From Promethearchaeota archaeon (GTDB lineage Archaea; Asgardarchaeota; Lokiarchaeia; Sigyniarchaeales; SOKP01): 64,000 nucleotides of DNA. Below, one piece after another: positions 27,272 through 36,341 of the stretch; position 1 is the stretch's first letter, and each line of letters starts with the position of its first letter. Under the pieces are notes generated by a model that worked only from the letters and a program-made list of their open reading frames with translations, was not told the origin of the DNA and did no database searches. The translations under genes were made by a program, and so were the position numbers. The stretch covers positions 1 to 64,000 of the forward strand of contig JAUVXW010000009.1 of NCBI GenBank assembly GCA_030603385.1, given 5' to 3'.

Positions 27272-28246
27272 TTGGAGAAAAATTTAAAACAATCAATAAT
27301 GTATTTGAAAAAAGAAGAACCGGAACAGAAACCGGAGCCTTCGAAGCTATTATTCACAGGTCTTGATGATGCGGGTAAAACCAGCATTATTCTCTCTCTT
27401 CAAAGAGAATTCTCGAAAATTGCCATATTATCTCCAACTAGAGGGGCCCAAAGAAGAATTTTTGATTTTTTAGGAAAGGAAATTTCAGAATGGGATTTAG
27501 GTGGACAAATTAGCTATAGAATCTCGTATTTAAAGAATCCAGGTAAATTTTTCGATGGTACTGAAATTGCTATCTATGTCATCGATATTCAAAATAAACC
27601 TAGAATGCCAGAAGCTATAAGCTATTTTAAGGATGTAGTTGAACAGTTTAATGAATTAGAGATCGAACCTCCAATATACGTATTCCTACATAAATATGAC
27701 CCCGCTTTAAGAAGGGGGGCATTAAATGAAATGGAAAACCTTATAATAGATTTAAAAGAGCAAGTAAAAGGTGCTACTGATTATAAGGAGATATACTTTT
27801 ATGAGACAACTATCTATGACTTTTCAACAATCATATCAGCGATGTCAGAAATCCTTTTAAGCTTATATCCAAAATCAGAACTTATTGAAAAAACAATAAC
27901 CGAGTTTGCCAAAAAAATTGACTCTGAGGGAGTAGTTGTAATTGACGATAACTCGCTTATTATCGGTTCCTATTATAAGAATGATGAAACCAAGCATTTG
28001 CTAAATGCTAGCTGTCCATATTTCCTTACCCTTAATGATAACATTCAATTCACTGGTGTATTGGAAAGTAAATATGAGGATAAAATGATTGTTCAAAGAT
28101 TCGGAAAGAACTTTATATTTAAACAAATTAATTTAAAGAAGGATTCAACTCCATATTATTTACTGCTTCTTAAGAATGATCCTGTTTTCCAAAAAGAAGA
28201 CTTTGAAACTTTTGCTAATATAATTAAAGAAATACTTTATAAGTAG
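27272..28246 (+). CDS. Arf/Rag-like GTPase with C-terminal roadblock-like region
   Basis: About 324 residues from TTG 27272, eight bases after GGTGA (TTG 27266 is too close to it). G motifs: GLDDAGKT (30-37), PTRGA, WDLGGQ, and HKYD in place of NKxD. The last ~110 residues (EGVVVIDDNSLIIGSYYK ... ) resemble a roadblock/longin fold, as in the two larger paralogs, but the N-terminal longin part is missing. Separated by 90 bases from threonine synthase and the zinc-ribbon/roadblock gene lies 295 bases further. Confidence 0.83.
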   Translation: MEKNLKQSIMYLKKEEPEQKPEPSKLLFTGLDDAGKTSIILSLQREFSKIAILSPTRGAQRRIFDFLGKEISEWDLGGQISYRISYLKNPGKFFDGTEIAIYVIDIQNKPRMPEAISYFKDVVEQFNELEIEPPIYVFLHKYDPALRRGALNEMENLIIDLKEQVKGATDYKEIYFYETTIYDFSTIISAMSEILLSLYPKSELIEKTITEFAKKIDSEGVVVIDDNSLIIGSYYKNDETKHLLNASCPYFLTLNDNIQFTGVLESKYEDKMIVQRFGKNFIFKQINLKKDSTPYYLLLLKNDPVFQKEDFETFANIIKEILYK

Positions 28247-28524
28247 TAAAAATCGCTATTAAAAATATATAGTTCCTAAATTGCTAGTTTCATCAGTACG
28301 ATTAATTTTTAGATAATAAACTCCAAAATTTACATTTTGAGAATATATTATAACGTTACTTTATTGTTGCTAATATTAATAAAATCAGATTTTTATTAAT
28401 AAATTATACAGCAAAAAACTAAAAATCAGCAAATTCATAAATTTACTATAAATATAATAAAGAATCATGCTTAAATTTAATGGGAATTATCACCTATAAT
28501 AATCTTTTAGTAATTCAAATTCAT

Positions 28525-28544
28525 GGAGGGGAGATAAAGCTATT
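28525..28544 (+). promoter_or_regulatory. Shine-Dalgarno and ATT start
   Basis: GGAGGGGAGAT at 28525-28535, then six bases, then ATT at 28542-28544. In the correct frame no ATG, GTG or TTG lies between the TAA stops and the conserved zinc-ribbon cysteines. Confidence 0.6.
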
Positions 28545-29555
28545 ATCATTTGTCAGAATTGTGGTACAACAAATAACGAAGCAAAGAATCGTACATGTAG
28601 AAAATGTGGTGCTTTACTGCCAATTTCTTCCAAATCTACTAGAATTAGAACCAAAAAAAAAAAATCAGAAAAAAAAGTTGAAGAAAAAATCGAGTTGCAG
28701 AAAATTCCAAAAGAAATGGAATTAAATCTTGATGAAATTCCATCAGAAGCCAGTGAATATGTTGATACTGGTTCTATTAATGAAGTTCTAGACGAATCTG
28801 AACAAGAAATAGGAGAAGAAAAAAGCCAAGTTCTACAAGAAATTACACCAAAACCATTTCAGAGTTCGTTACTATCAGTTAAAAAAGACTTTCAACCTAC
28901 CTCTTCTACCTCCATAGATCCCATTTCTGATGCGTTTTCAGAACTTAAAGAATCAATTCTTGAAGAGGAGAAAGAAAAACCAAAACCATCATTAGTTCCT
29001 ATTCCCGCCAAAACATCAGAAGCCGAAGTATCTATTTCAAAACAGAAAAGATTAGAAAAAGATATGACTGAAGTTCTAAGCTTTCTATCAAAAAAGATAT
29101 CTGTGAAGAAATTAGAACCGCCTGTAGCTGAATCTAAAACTAAAAAAGAGCCTGAAAAAAAAATTCCTCCTTCTAGCATGAATGAAATTTTAAATGAATT
29201 AATTAGACTTGATTCTCGAATAGAAGCTTCAGCGATTATCAAAACAGATGGGACAATGTTAGCTTCAGCAATCTCAAGCAGGATATCAGAATCTTTATTT
29301 AGCACGATTGGAATGAATCTTTCAATGATAGGCTCTGATATTCTTCATGGCTTAAGCGCCGGTACACTAAAATCTATAAGTGTAAAAGGAAGTGAAGGTG
29401 TATTAGATTTGGCTCCTATTGATAGAGAATCTCCAAATTTAAAAGATATGATTTTAATTCTATTTTCTCACCCCAAAGTTAAAAGTGGAATTATTTCCGT
29501 TGCTATAAATCTTATAAAGAAACAAATAATATACTATTTGGGTTTAGAAAAATAA
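28542..29555 (+). CDS. Zinc-ribbon / roadblock-LC7 protein, ATT start
   Basis: 337 residues from an ATT start. Residues 4-22 form a zinc ribbon (CQNC, then CRKC, 11 residues apart), followed by ~190 disordered, acidic, proline-rich residues and a roadblock/LC7 domain over the last ~115 residues (LNELIRLDSRIEASAIIKTD ... ). The next conventional start, TTG at 28695, would delete the whole ribbon. Roadblock proteins dimerise and regulate small GTPases; the preceding gene is such a GTPase. Confidence 0.8.
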   Translation: MIICQNCGTTNNEAKNRTCRKCGALLPISSKSTRIRTKKKKSEKKVEEKIELQKIPKEMELNLDEIPSEASEYVDTGSINEVLDESEQEIGEEKSQVLQEITPKPFQSSLLSVKKDFQPTSSTSIDPISDAFSELKESILEEEKEKPKPSLVPIPAKTSEAEVSISKQKRLEKDMTEVLSFLSKKISVKKLEPPVAESKTKKEPEKKIPPSSMNEILNELIRLDSRIEASAIIKTDGTMLASAISSRISESLFSTIGMNLSMIGSDILHGLSAGTLKSISVKGSEGVLDLAPIDRESPNLKDMILILFSHPKVKSGIISVAINLIKKQIIYYLGLEK

Positions 29556-29604
29556 CAGTTTTTTCATTTTAAAGACATAAAAGTAGCTAAATTGTTTTAT
29601 ACAT

Positions 29605-30420
29605 TTAATGTGAGAATTTATCCAATCTTTTTTGCAGAACTACTTTACCTACTTGAACTGATTTAAAATAGTGTAGATTGTTTGGGAACTCTTGCAAAAA
29701 ACCATTAAATTCATATATGGACACGAGTGGTATCTGGTTTTCATTTAACTTTATGCTATTATCTTCAAGGGTAACCATTATAGGTATAAGGATGAATGGT
29801 AAATGCCTTTTTATATGGGGTACTTCGCCTAAAATTGATGTAATGAGTTTTGAAAAAGCTTCTGGATTTCGTTTTAATGCCCTAATCCGGTTATATTGTA
29901 GATTTGCAGCCTTGTTAAGTGAGCCATATGAATCTTTACGCTTCCATTGTTTTGCATCTATGATTAAAATATATTTTAAATAAATTCCAATAACATCAAT
30001 CTCAAACTTTTTCTGAGAAACGTTTGATTTTAGTTTTGAACCAGAAAATCTAAAATTAGTTGTTGTGAGATAATTATTTTTTGATAATATTTCTTTTATT
30101 AATACCTCAAAACCACTATAATCTAATATTTCAGAAAGATGTGCAATGTCATATTTCAGGAATTTGATACAGTTAATAATGAACAAAATCTTATCAATTA
30201 CGATATAGTAAATATAATTTCCCTTTTTGAGAGAGATAAATTCAAACCTATCTAAAAAGTTATATAGGTCTGTTTTTCTCATTCCATTAAAAAAAGAAAT
30301 TTTTGAAATTTCACACCATATTTCAGTTATTTTAGGATCTGTTTCTCTTAGAATATAATGAATCTCAGTAAAGAAATCTTGTAGAGAAGAGTCAGAGTAT
30401 AAATTTAACATATATTTCAC
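29605..30420 (-). CDS. PD-(D/E)XK nuclease superfamily (Mrr/NERD-like) protein
   Basis: About 271 residues from GTG 30420 (ATG 30411 also possible). The centre holds YSGFEVLIKEILSKNNYLTT, then FEIDVIGIYLKYILIIDAKQW, matching the E ... (E)ID ... DAK active-site pattern of Mrr-like nucleases. The flanks are helical and unassigned. No methyltransferase or specificity gene is next to it, so a solitary defence or repair nuclease is possible. Confidence 0.65.
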   Translation of the reverse strand: MKYMLNLYSDSSLQDFFTEIHYILRETDPKITEIWCEISKISFFNGMRKTDLYNFLDRFEFISLKKGNYIYYIVIDKILFIINCIKFLKYDIAHLSEILDYSGFEVLIKEILSKNNYLTTTNFRFSGSKLKSNVSQKKFEIDVIGIYLKYILIIDAKQWKRKDSYGSLNKAANLQYNRIRALKRNPEAFSKLITSILGEVPHIKRHLPFILIPIMVTLEDNSIKLNENQIPLVSIYEFNGFLQEFPNNLHYFKSVQVGKVVLQKRLDKFSH

Positions 30421-30667
30421 ATTATCAACTTTATAAAATAAACCATAGAGAGTATAGAAGTTCTAGAAAAAACAAGAAATAGAGATATATAAGTAATAAC
30501 CTCTCCTTATAGATAAAAAATTTAAAGGATTACAAGATGTAGTGAGCTTAAATACATTATAATTTTCCTATTTAACATATTAATAATTTAGTTTTTTAAA
30601 TCTTTTGAATATAATAATTCAAAAGATAATTTTTAAATTTATATAAAACACTTTTTTTAGACTAACC

Positions 30668-32467
30668 ATGGACTTATTTCCAAAAGTTTTTAGAACCGAA
30701 GGAGATTTTGCTGAATTTGACTCATCGAGAATTATTGAAAGTATTATAAAAGAAACTGGAATGAGCGAAGCAAATGCTAATAAAATTACAGAACTAGTCG
30801 CCAGAAGGATTATTAGTTCTGGAATACAGTTTCTCTCAGGGCCACATATAAGAGAAATAGTTTGTTCAATACTTTCTGAGCAACACTTTGAAAATGAACG
30901 TAAGTTATATACGAGAATAGGAATCCCTTTAATGGATTATGAAAAAATTCTTGAAACCGGATTTGATCGTCATCCAGAAAAAATAATTAATCCCGAAAAA
31001 ATCCATAATTGGGCTGCGAATCGAATCTCTGAAGAATATGCTCATTTAAAAATTTTAACTAGTGAAGAATCAGCTGCCCATTTATCTGGAGATCTCCATA
31101 TTCATAAGTTAAGATATTTTGATTTAAGGCCTTTAACCCAAATGTGGGATCCTCGTATAATATTAGATCATGGATTACCACCTATAAAAAATTTTATCCC
31201 TTGCTGTAAATTAAAACCAGCTAGCAATCTAAAAGAAGCAATCAATCATCTAGTTAAATGGCTAGCTCTAACTCAAAATGAGTTTTGTGGAAACCAAGGA
31301 TTTAATTACTTAACAATGTTTTTATCACCTTATGCTAAAGGAGTAAACGATTCAGATTTAATTCTTGCAATGACAAACTTAATCTACGAATTAAATCATT
31401 TATCGGTCATGACTGGTAGTACTATTTCTTCTAGTTCAGTCCTAACTTGTCCTACTGTTTTAGAGCCATCTTTAAAGGCTCCTGTTCTCAGTAAAACCAG
31501 AGATCACTATGAAGAATATTATGAAGAATGTTTAAAATTATTTAACGCACTCACAATAGCTTTTAAAGAAGGCGATGATAATAAAAATCCATTTAAATCC
31601 CCAAAGCATGAGATAGTATTAAATAATATCTGGTTAGATAAGTTCAATGATGCGTATCTGAATGTTTGGGACGAAATTGACACTATGAAAACGCCTATAC
31701 TAATAAATTCAAATATCAATTCTTTAAATGATAAAAATAGAGAGTCATTATCTTCAATTAATTTCATTAATTCAGGCATACTTCAAGAAATTTGTATAAA
31801 TCTTCCTCGATTTGCGTATGTCAGTAAAGATGAAGCAAATTTTTTGGAGATTGTTGATACTAATATGAAGATATCTTCTCAGATATTATTAAAAAAATAT
31901 GAAATAATAAAAAAAAGGTTAGAATTGAAACACTTACCGCTATGTAGTGGTATAATCAATAATAAGAAGCTCTATAATCTAGAAAATCAACACTTATCAA
32001 TAAGTTTTATAGGATTAAATGAAGCTGTTAAATTTCTAACTGATTTTGAACTGCATGAACATTCAGATGCATTCAATTTTGGAAAAAAAATCTTAATTGA
32101 GATGAATAAAATATGTTTAGAATCATCTAAAAAAAATAACATGTCATATGTATTAAGTGAAAATATCTCAAAGAAAGCACCGTTTCGTTTTGCGAAATTA
32201 GATTTAAAACATTTTCCAAAAATTGCGATACCTCAATCTAGTGGAGACACATTCTACTATACTAACTCTGCTCATTTTAAAAAAGATGCCGAAATTGATG
32301 TAATAGAAAAGGTTAAGAAACAAGAAGAATATCAAATTTTTATCCAAAATGGAGCAATAGAGTATATCTCATTAAATGAACTCAAAAGAAGTAATCTCAC
32401 TTTGGTAGATTTTATAAAAAAAATATTCATACCGTCTAAACTTGCAAGTTTGAAGTTTAATTCATAA
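30668..32467 (+). CDS. Anaerobic ribonucleotide reductase (NrdD)-like protein lacking the glycyl-radical end
   Basis: 599 residues. Residues 1-90 are an ATP-cone regulatory domain (FRTEGDFAEFDSSRIIESII, GIPLMDYEKIL). The body follows NrdD (HIHKLRYFD, NQGFNYLTMFLSPYAKG, ELNHLSVMTGSTISSSS). It ends at LVDFIKKIF, without the four-cysteine zinc site and C-terminal glycyl-radical RVSGY-like motif. No continuation is visible in the following 160 bases. Either inactive, regulatory, or completed by a separate small protein. Confidence 0.78.
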   Translation: MDLFPKVFRTEGDFAEFDSSRIIESIIKETGMSEANANKITELVARRIISSGIQFLSGPHIREIVCSILSEQHFENERKLYTRIGIPLMDYEKILETGFDRHPEKIINPEKIHNWAANRISEEYAHLKILTSEESAAHLSGDLHIHKLRYFDLRPLTQMWDPRIILDHGLPPIKNFIPCCKLKPASNLKEAINHLVKWLALTQNEFCGNQGFNYLTMFLSPYAKGVNDSDLILAMTNLIYELNHLSVMTGSTISSSSVLTCPTVLEPSLKAPVLSKTRDHYEEYYEECLKLFNALTIAFKEGDDNKNPFKSPKHEIVLNNIWLDKFNDAYLNVWDEIDTMKTPILINSNINSLNDKNRESLSSINFINSGILQEICINLPRFAYVSKDEANFLEIVDTNMKISSQILLKKYEIIKKRLELKHLPLCSGIINNKKLYNLENQHLSISFIGLNEAVKFLTDFELHEHSDAFNFGKKILIEMNKICLESSKKNNMSYVLSENISKKAPFRFAKLDLKHFPKIAIPQSSGDTFYYTNSAHFKKDAEIDVIEKVKKQEEYQIFIQNGAIEYISLNELKRSNLTLVDFIKKIFIPSKLASLKFNS

Positions 32468-32627
32468 AAGATTAAAACATTTAGATCTTTGGGAGAGAAA
32501 AGTAATTATTTAATAGTAATTATTATTTTGAGTATATTAAAGTAATATATTGATTTTGTTATAATCTAAAGAATATAATAAGGTACTTTCTAAAGTATTA
32601 CTTTATAGCTAAGGAGATGGGGATAAA

Positions 32628-34094
32628 TTGACTAATAACAACTCTAAATCGAAAAGGAAACAATCCGATAAAGAAAACGATGATAATAACAAATCCGATT
32701 TAATTAAGGCAATTGTTTTAAGTATATTCGATGAAAAGGGTCCAGCACCTAGAGTTGTTTGGCCCATTGATTTAGATGAGAAAGCTGGGCTTTTAATTGC
32801 AATGAAAACCATCAGTTTACTCATGGGTGATTCAGTTTATCAAGATTCACAAGGTTCAGATGTAGGGGTTAATTATTTTGGTATATTACCGTTTCCAGAC
32901 TTAAAATTAAATGGTTTAACATATTTTTTTCTCATTCCTGAAGAAAAAGCGCGTGGTCAAGCTCTGGCAGCTACTATTACCGTATTAATCAACGAGGATG
33001 ATAGAGTCTTTTTTTATGAGAATATGAAATATTTGAGAATTATTATTGATAAGACCGCTAGCCAGATACAAACAGACAAAGAATTTGATGATCATAAAAG
33101 AATTATGGACGAAATAAGAGATGAATTGTTTGAATTCACTAAGGACTTAAAAGATCCTTTTTCAGTGAGGAGACAAATCAAGGTACTATTAACAGGATTA
33201 GATAAAGCAGGGAAATCAAGTTTTTTAATGGGAATAAGAAGGAGATATTCAGAAATTATAAAGGCTTTACCTACTAGAGGTGTTGAAAGATCAGAGGAAA
33301 ACATTTTTGAAGAGCAAAATTCTGTAATCTCACTTTGGGATCTAGGTGGTCAAAAACAATATCGAGAGAGATTTCTTGAACAAAGTAAACTTTATTTGTA
33401 TAACGTAGATTTAATCTTCTTTTTTGTTGATATTCAAGATGTTGAGAGGATTCAGGAAGCCCTAGAACTTTTTAGGAAGATTACAGATTCTTTAATTGAC
33501 TTGGATGAATTCCCTCCTATTGTAGTTTGCTTAAATAAATTTGATCCAGATCTAAAGGGGTCAAAAGAAATTTTCAAGAATTTGGAGATAATTGCAGATG
33601 AAATTGAGAAGAATTCTGATAGATTTTTAATTAAAATTTTCCAAACTAGTATTTTCAATCACTGGAGCTTAATAAGCGCATATTCCTTTGGTCTTTCACA
33701 ATTAAGTCCTAATCGAGAATTATTCAGGAATCAATTAAAAAAGTTTGCTAAGAAAACAAATTCAGACGCAATATTGTTATTAAATGAAAATGGAATAATT
33801 TTATCTAATTATTCTAAAGATGAAGTTTCTGAAAGAGTATTTGAAATTTCTGCCCCTCATTTTCAAGAACTCTATAAGACTTTCAAAGAGTTTAAAATTT
33901 TACAACAAGATTTTTTAATATCTTCAGGAATCGCTGATGACTCTAAAAAAATAATATTTAAAAAAATTCAGGTCGAAAAATATAATCTATACTTGTTAAT
34001 GTTTATTGAGAAATCTCACCAAATTGAAATGATAGAGAAAAATTTACCAGATTTCTCTAAAAACCTTATAGATATAATTCATACATATATTTAA
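32628..34094 (+). CDS. Longin-like / Arf-type GTPase / roadblock-like three-domain protein
   Basis: 488 residues from TTG 32628, preceded by GGAGATG. Longin-like part residues 20-150 (IKAIVLSIFDEKGPAPRVVW, LPFPDLKLNGLTYFF), G domain with GLDKAGKS (190-197), PTRGVER, WDLGGQ and NKFD, then a ~130-residue roadblock-like tail. Same layout as the protein at 20980-22485, and here all G motifs are intact. Convergent with the transglutaminase gene. Confidence 0.85.
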   Translation: MTNNNSKSKRKQSDKENDDNNKSDLIKAIVLSIFDEKGPAPRVVWPIDLDEKAGLLIAMKTISLLMGDSVYQDSQGSDVGVNYFGILPFPDLKLNGLTYFFLIPEEKARGQALAATITVLINEDDRVFFYENMKYLRIIIDKTASQIQTDKEFDDHKRIMDEIRDELFEFTKDLKDPFSVRRQIKVLLTGLDKAGKSSFLMGIRRRYSEIIKALPTRGVERSEENIFEEQNSVISLWDLGGQKQYRERFLEQSKLYLYNVDLIFFFVDIQDVERIQEALELFRKITDSLIDLDEFPPIVVCLNKFDPDLKGSKEIFKNLEIIADEIEKNSDRFLIKIFQTSIFNHWSLISAYSFGLSQLSPNRELFRNQLKKFAKKTNSDAILLLNENGIILSNYSKDEVSERVFEISAPHFQELYKTFKEFKILQQDFLISSGIADDSKKIIFKKIQVEKYNLYLLMFIEKSHQIEMIEKNLPDFSKNLIDIIHTYI

Positions 34095-34123
34095 TAAAAA
34101 AAATAAAATTTATTTAGTTTTTA

Positions 34124-35368
34124 TTAATATCCTCCTTTGTTTCTCCTAATCCTTGTTATGAGAATTATTGTAATTAATACAGCAGCTATTCCAATTCCAA
34201 TAAACACAAGAAATAATAATGGAAATTGCTCTAAAGGTAACAAGTTTGACTCTATAACAGTTATATCAACGTCGTATCTATAAGTAAAGCTTGCTGATGG
34301 TGGATAGCCAAAGATGGGATTTCCGAACTCACTTACAGTGAAGTAAGGAGGAAGGAAGAAATTCGCCCCTACATTTAGATTAAAGCGAAGAAAATCAATT
34401 CTATTAAAATAGTTTGTTCCCCAAGTAGGATCACAAACAATCCACCCTATATTTGGAACGTAATATTCAACCCAAGCATGTCCTAACATGTTACTGGCTA
34501 ATTCTGAAACGTAGAAGCTCCATGAGTTACCCACCTGTGGTCGTAAAGCGGGATTATTAGATATTAAGAATCCTGTTACTTTACGAGCAGGAATATCTTG
34601 TATCCGTAATAGTGTAATCATCAAACTCGAATATTCACTACAGTCTCCTTGTGAGTTGTTATAAGCCCATGAAGCACCCATTTCCTGAAGTGGTAAACCT
34701 CCATTATAATTTAGGTTATTATAAACCCAATTATATATTTTTTCCGCTTTTTCAATAACACTTATATTTGTTGGGCCAACTATGCTATTAGATAAAAAAA
34801 TTAAATCTGGATCATCTCGCTCATAATAAGGTTCTGTATTATTACAGTATAAATCAAAAATCTCGTCTGACTTATCATATATACCAATATCTGTTTCTTG
34901 TATGTCTTGAAAACTGATAGCGTTTAATTCAATTATATAATGTTGGCTTAATGTTACTTTTCCTTCAGCCCCTAAAGTTGCATTGAATAAATCATATGTA
35001 TTATTAAATTGGTCATTGTGTCCCATATCAAGTACTGAATATCCTGTAATACTGTTATATAAAATCTCGCTCTCTTGATAAGGTGGTGTATATTGAGTCT
35101 CTGTAACGTTTGGCATCCTATTATTTAGTCGTGCAAATTTAAAATAATAATTATTGCCAGGACCTGATTGATGAGTCAAAGTAAAATTGATCTCAACATT
35201 ATATTTTACACTTTGAGTAATGTCATAATTAGAAACACCATAATCTGGTGATGAAATGAAAGGGTTGGTATACGAAACAGTAGAAAGTAATGGGGCTGTT
35301 GAATAGGCTGAAAATGCTATAGGGAAGAAAAGCAAATATATTAAAGCAAACTTAGCTTTAGCTTTCAT
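34124..35368 (-). CDS. Secreted transglutaminase-like protein, membrane-anchored
   Basis: 414 residues. Signal peptide (residues 1-22, FALIYLLFFPIAFS), a ~200-residue N-terminal beta-rich part, and a transglutaminase-like core with the Cys-His-Asp triad in QGDCSEYSSLMITLLR, GHAWVEYY and WIVCDPTWG. The C-terminal helix (LFLVFIGIGIAAVLITII) plus RIRRNK anchors it outside the cell. Members of this superfamily act as proteases or amide-bond forming enzymes on peptides. Confidence 0.88.
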   Translation of the reverse strand: MKAKAKFALIYLLFFPIAFSAYSTAPLLSTVSYTNPFISSPDYGVSNYDITQSVKYNVEINFTLTHQSGPGNNYYFKFARLNNRMPNVTETQYTPPYQESEILYNSITGYSVLDMGHNDQFNNTYDLFNATLGAEGKVTLSQHYIIELNAISFQDIQETDIGIYDKSDEIFDLYCNNTEPYYERDDPDLIFLSNSIVGPTNISVIEKAEKIYNWVYNNLNYNGGLPLQEMGASWAYNNSQGDCSEYSSLMITLLRIQDIPARKVTGFLISNNPALRPQVGNSWSFYVSELASNMLGHAWVEYYVPNIGWIVCDPTWGTNYFNRIDFLRFNLNVGANFFLPPYFTVSEFGNPIFGYPPSASFTYRYDVDITVIESNLLPLEQFPLLFLVFIGIGIAAVLITIILITRIRRNKGGY

Positions 35369-35560
35369 TCTTAAAATTGTAGAATATGATTATTTTTTAT
35401 AAAATGTATAAAACTCTCGACTTATAATTTTATTTCTTTAGTAATTAGATGAAATTGATATCTTAGTTTTTATTCGGATATTTTTATTATTGTTAATTTT
35501 TATGTTTTTAATGAGAAAAGTAATTTTGATTTTTACATATCTTAACGAAAAAGTCAGGTT

Positions 35561-35572
35561 GAGGAATCTATT
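35561..35572 (+). promoter_or_regulatory. Shine-Dalgarno and ATT start
   Basis: GAGG (35561-35564), five bases, then ATT at 35570-35572, after the last in-frame stop (TAA at 35543). No ATG, GTG or TTG lies in-frame until 35717. Confidence 0.6.
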
Positions 35573-36205
35573 ATATACAAAACGTTTTTAATCGATGGGG
35601 ATAATGGAATTTCGATTTTTGAAGCAACCTTTAAAGAATTAAAAAAAATTCAAGACCAAATATTAACTGGATTTTTTAATGCTATTAATAAAACAATTGA
35701 CGCGATACAAGAATCTATGGCAAAGGGAAGACGAGTAAATGAGATGAATAGAGTTGTAGAATCTGAAGATTCAACAATTTTTATATATTATCATCCTTTA
35801 TCTAGAGTTCTTTTTTGTTCGATTTCAGATGCTGATGATGATACAGAGAAAATAAAAGAAGTAATTCATAAAATTGCCAATAGATTTTGGAAAAAACACC
35901 AATCGGATCTTAAAGTTTTCAGAACTACAAATGAAAAAAGTAGGTTCCAGACTTTAAATGCAGATATTGAGAATCTTACCATAGGAGGAAAAATAGCAGA
36001 GGTATTTCCGAAATTACTTATTGCTAAAAACGTATTAGAAAAAGTTTTGACTATGGGAATGATTAATAATTTTGAATTTCAAGTTGCATTGTTATGCACA
36101 GGGAAAAATTCTCCACTGAAGATTTCGAGAAATCTACATAAAAAAAGAAATGAAATCTATGATGCTCTTAAGAAATTAGAAAATTTGGATATTATAAGGA
36201 TGTAA
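35570..36205 (+). CDS. Longin/roadblock-like domain fused to winged helix, ATT start
   Basis: 211 residues from ATT 35570. The N-terminal IYKTFLIDGDNGISIFEATF and KELKKIQDQILTGFFNAI are a longin-like strand-helix arrangement, and continue with IFIYYHPLSRVLFCSISDAD. The C-terminal ~60 residues (FQVALLCTGKNSPLKISRNL) resemble a winged helix-turn-helix. Starting at the first ATG (35717) would remove the opening strand and helix. Same pairing of modules as the C-terminal tail of the surface protein at 40899. Confidence 0.75.
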   Translation: MIYKTFLIDGDNGISIFEATFKELKKIQDQILTGFFNAINKTIDAIQESMAKGRRVNEMNRVVESEDSTIFIYYHPLSRVLFCSISDADDDTEKIKEVIHKIANRFWKKHQSDLKVFRTTNEKSRFQTLNADIENLTIGGKIAEVFPKLLIAKNVLEKVLTMGMINNFEFQVALLCTGKNSPLKISRNLHKKRNEIYDALKKLENLDIIRM

Positions 36206-36341
36206 AAATTACATTCTTCTATTTCCAAAATATATTAAGCTAAATGATGAATGTATCTTCTAATTTGGATTTCATCTAAATAGAAAAAAATAAAAGTTTT
36301 CTTAGTTTATCAAAACTACATTATATAATAATGTGATAATT

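Noticed and set aside
28480..28725. 81-residue open frame starting before the roadblock gene
   Set aside because: It is out of phase with the conserved zinc-ribbon frame (CQNC/CRKC), which continues into the roadblock domain; the 81-residue frame is a shadow.
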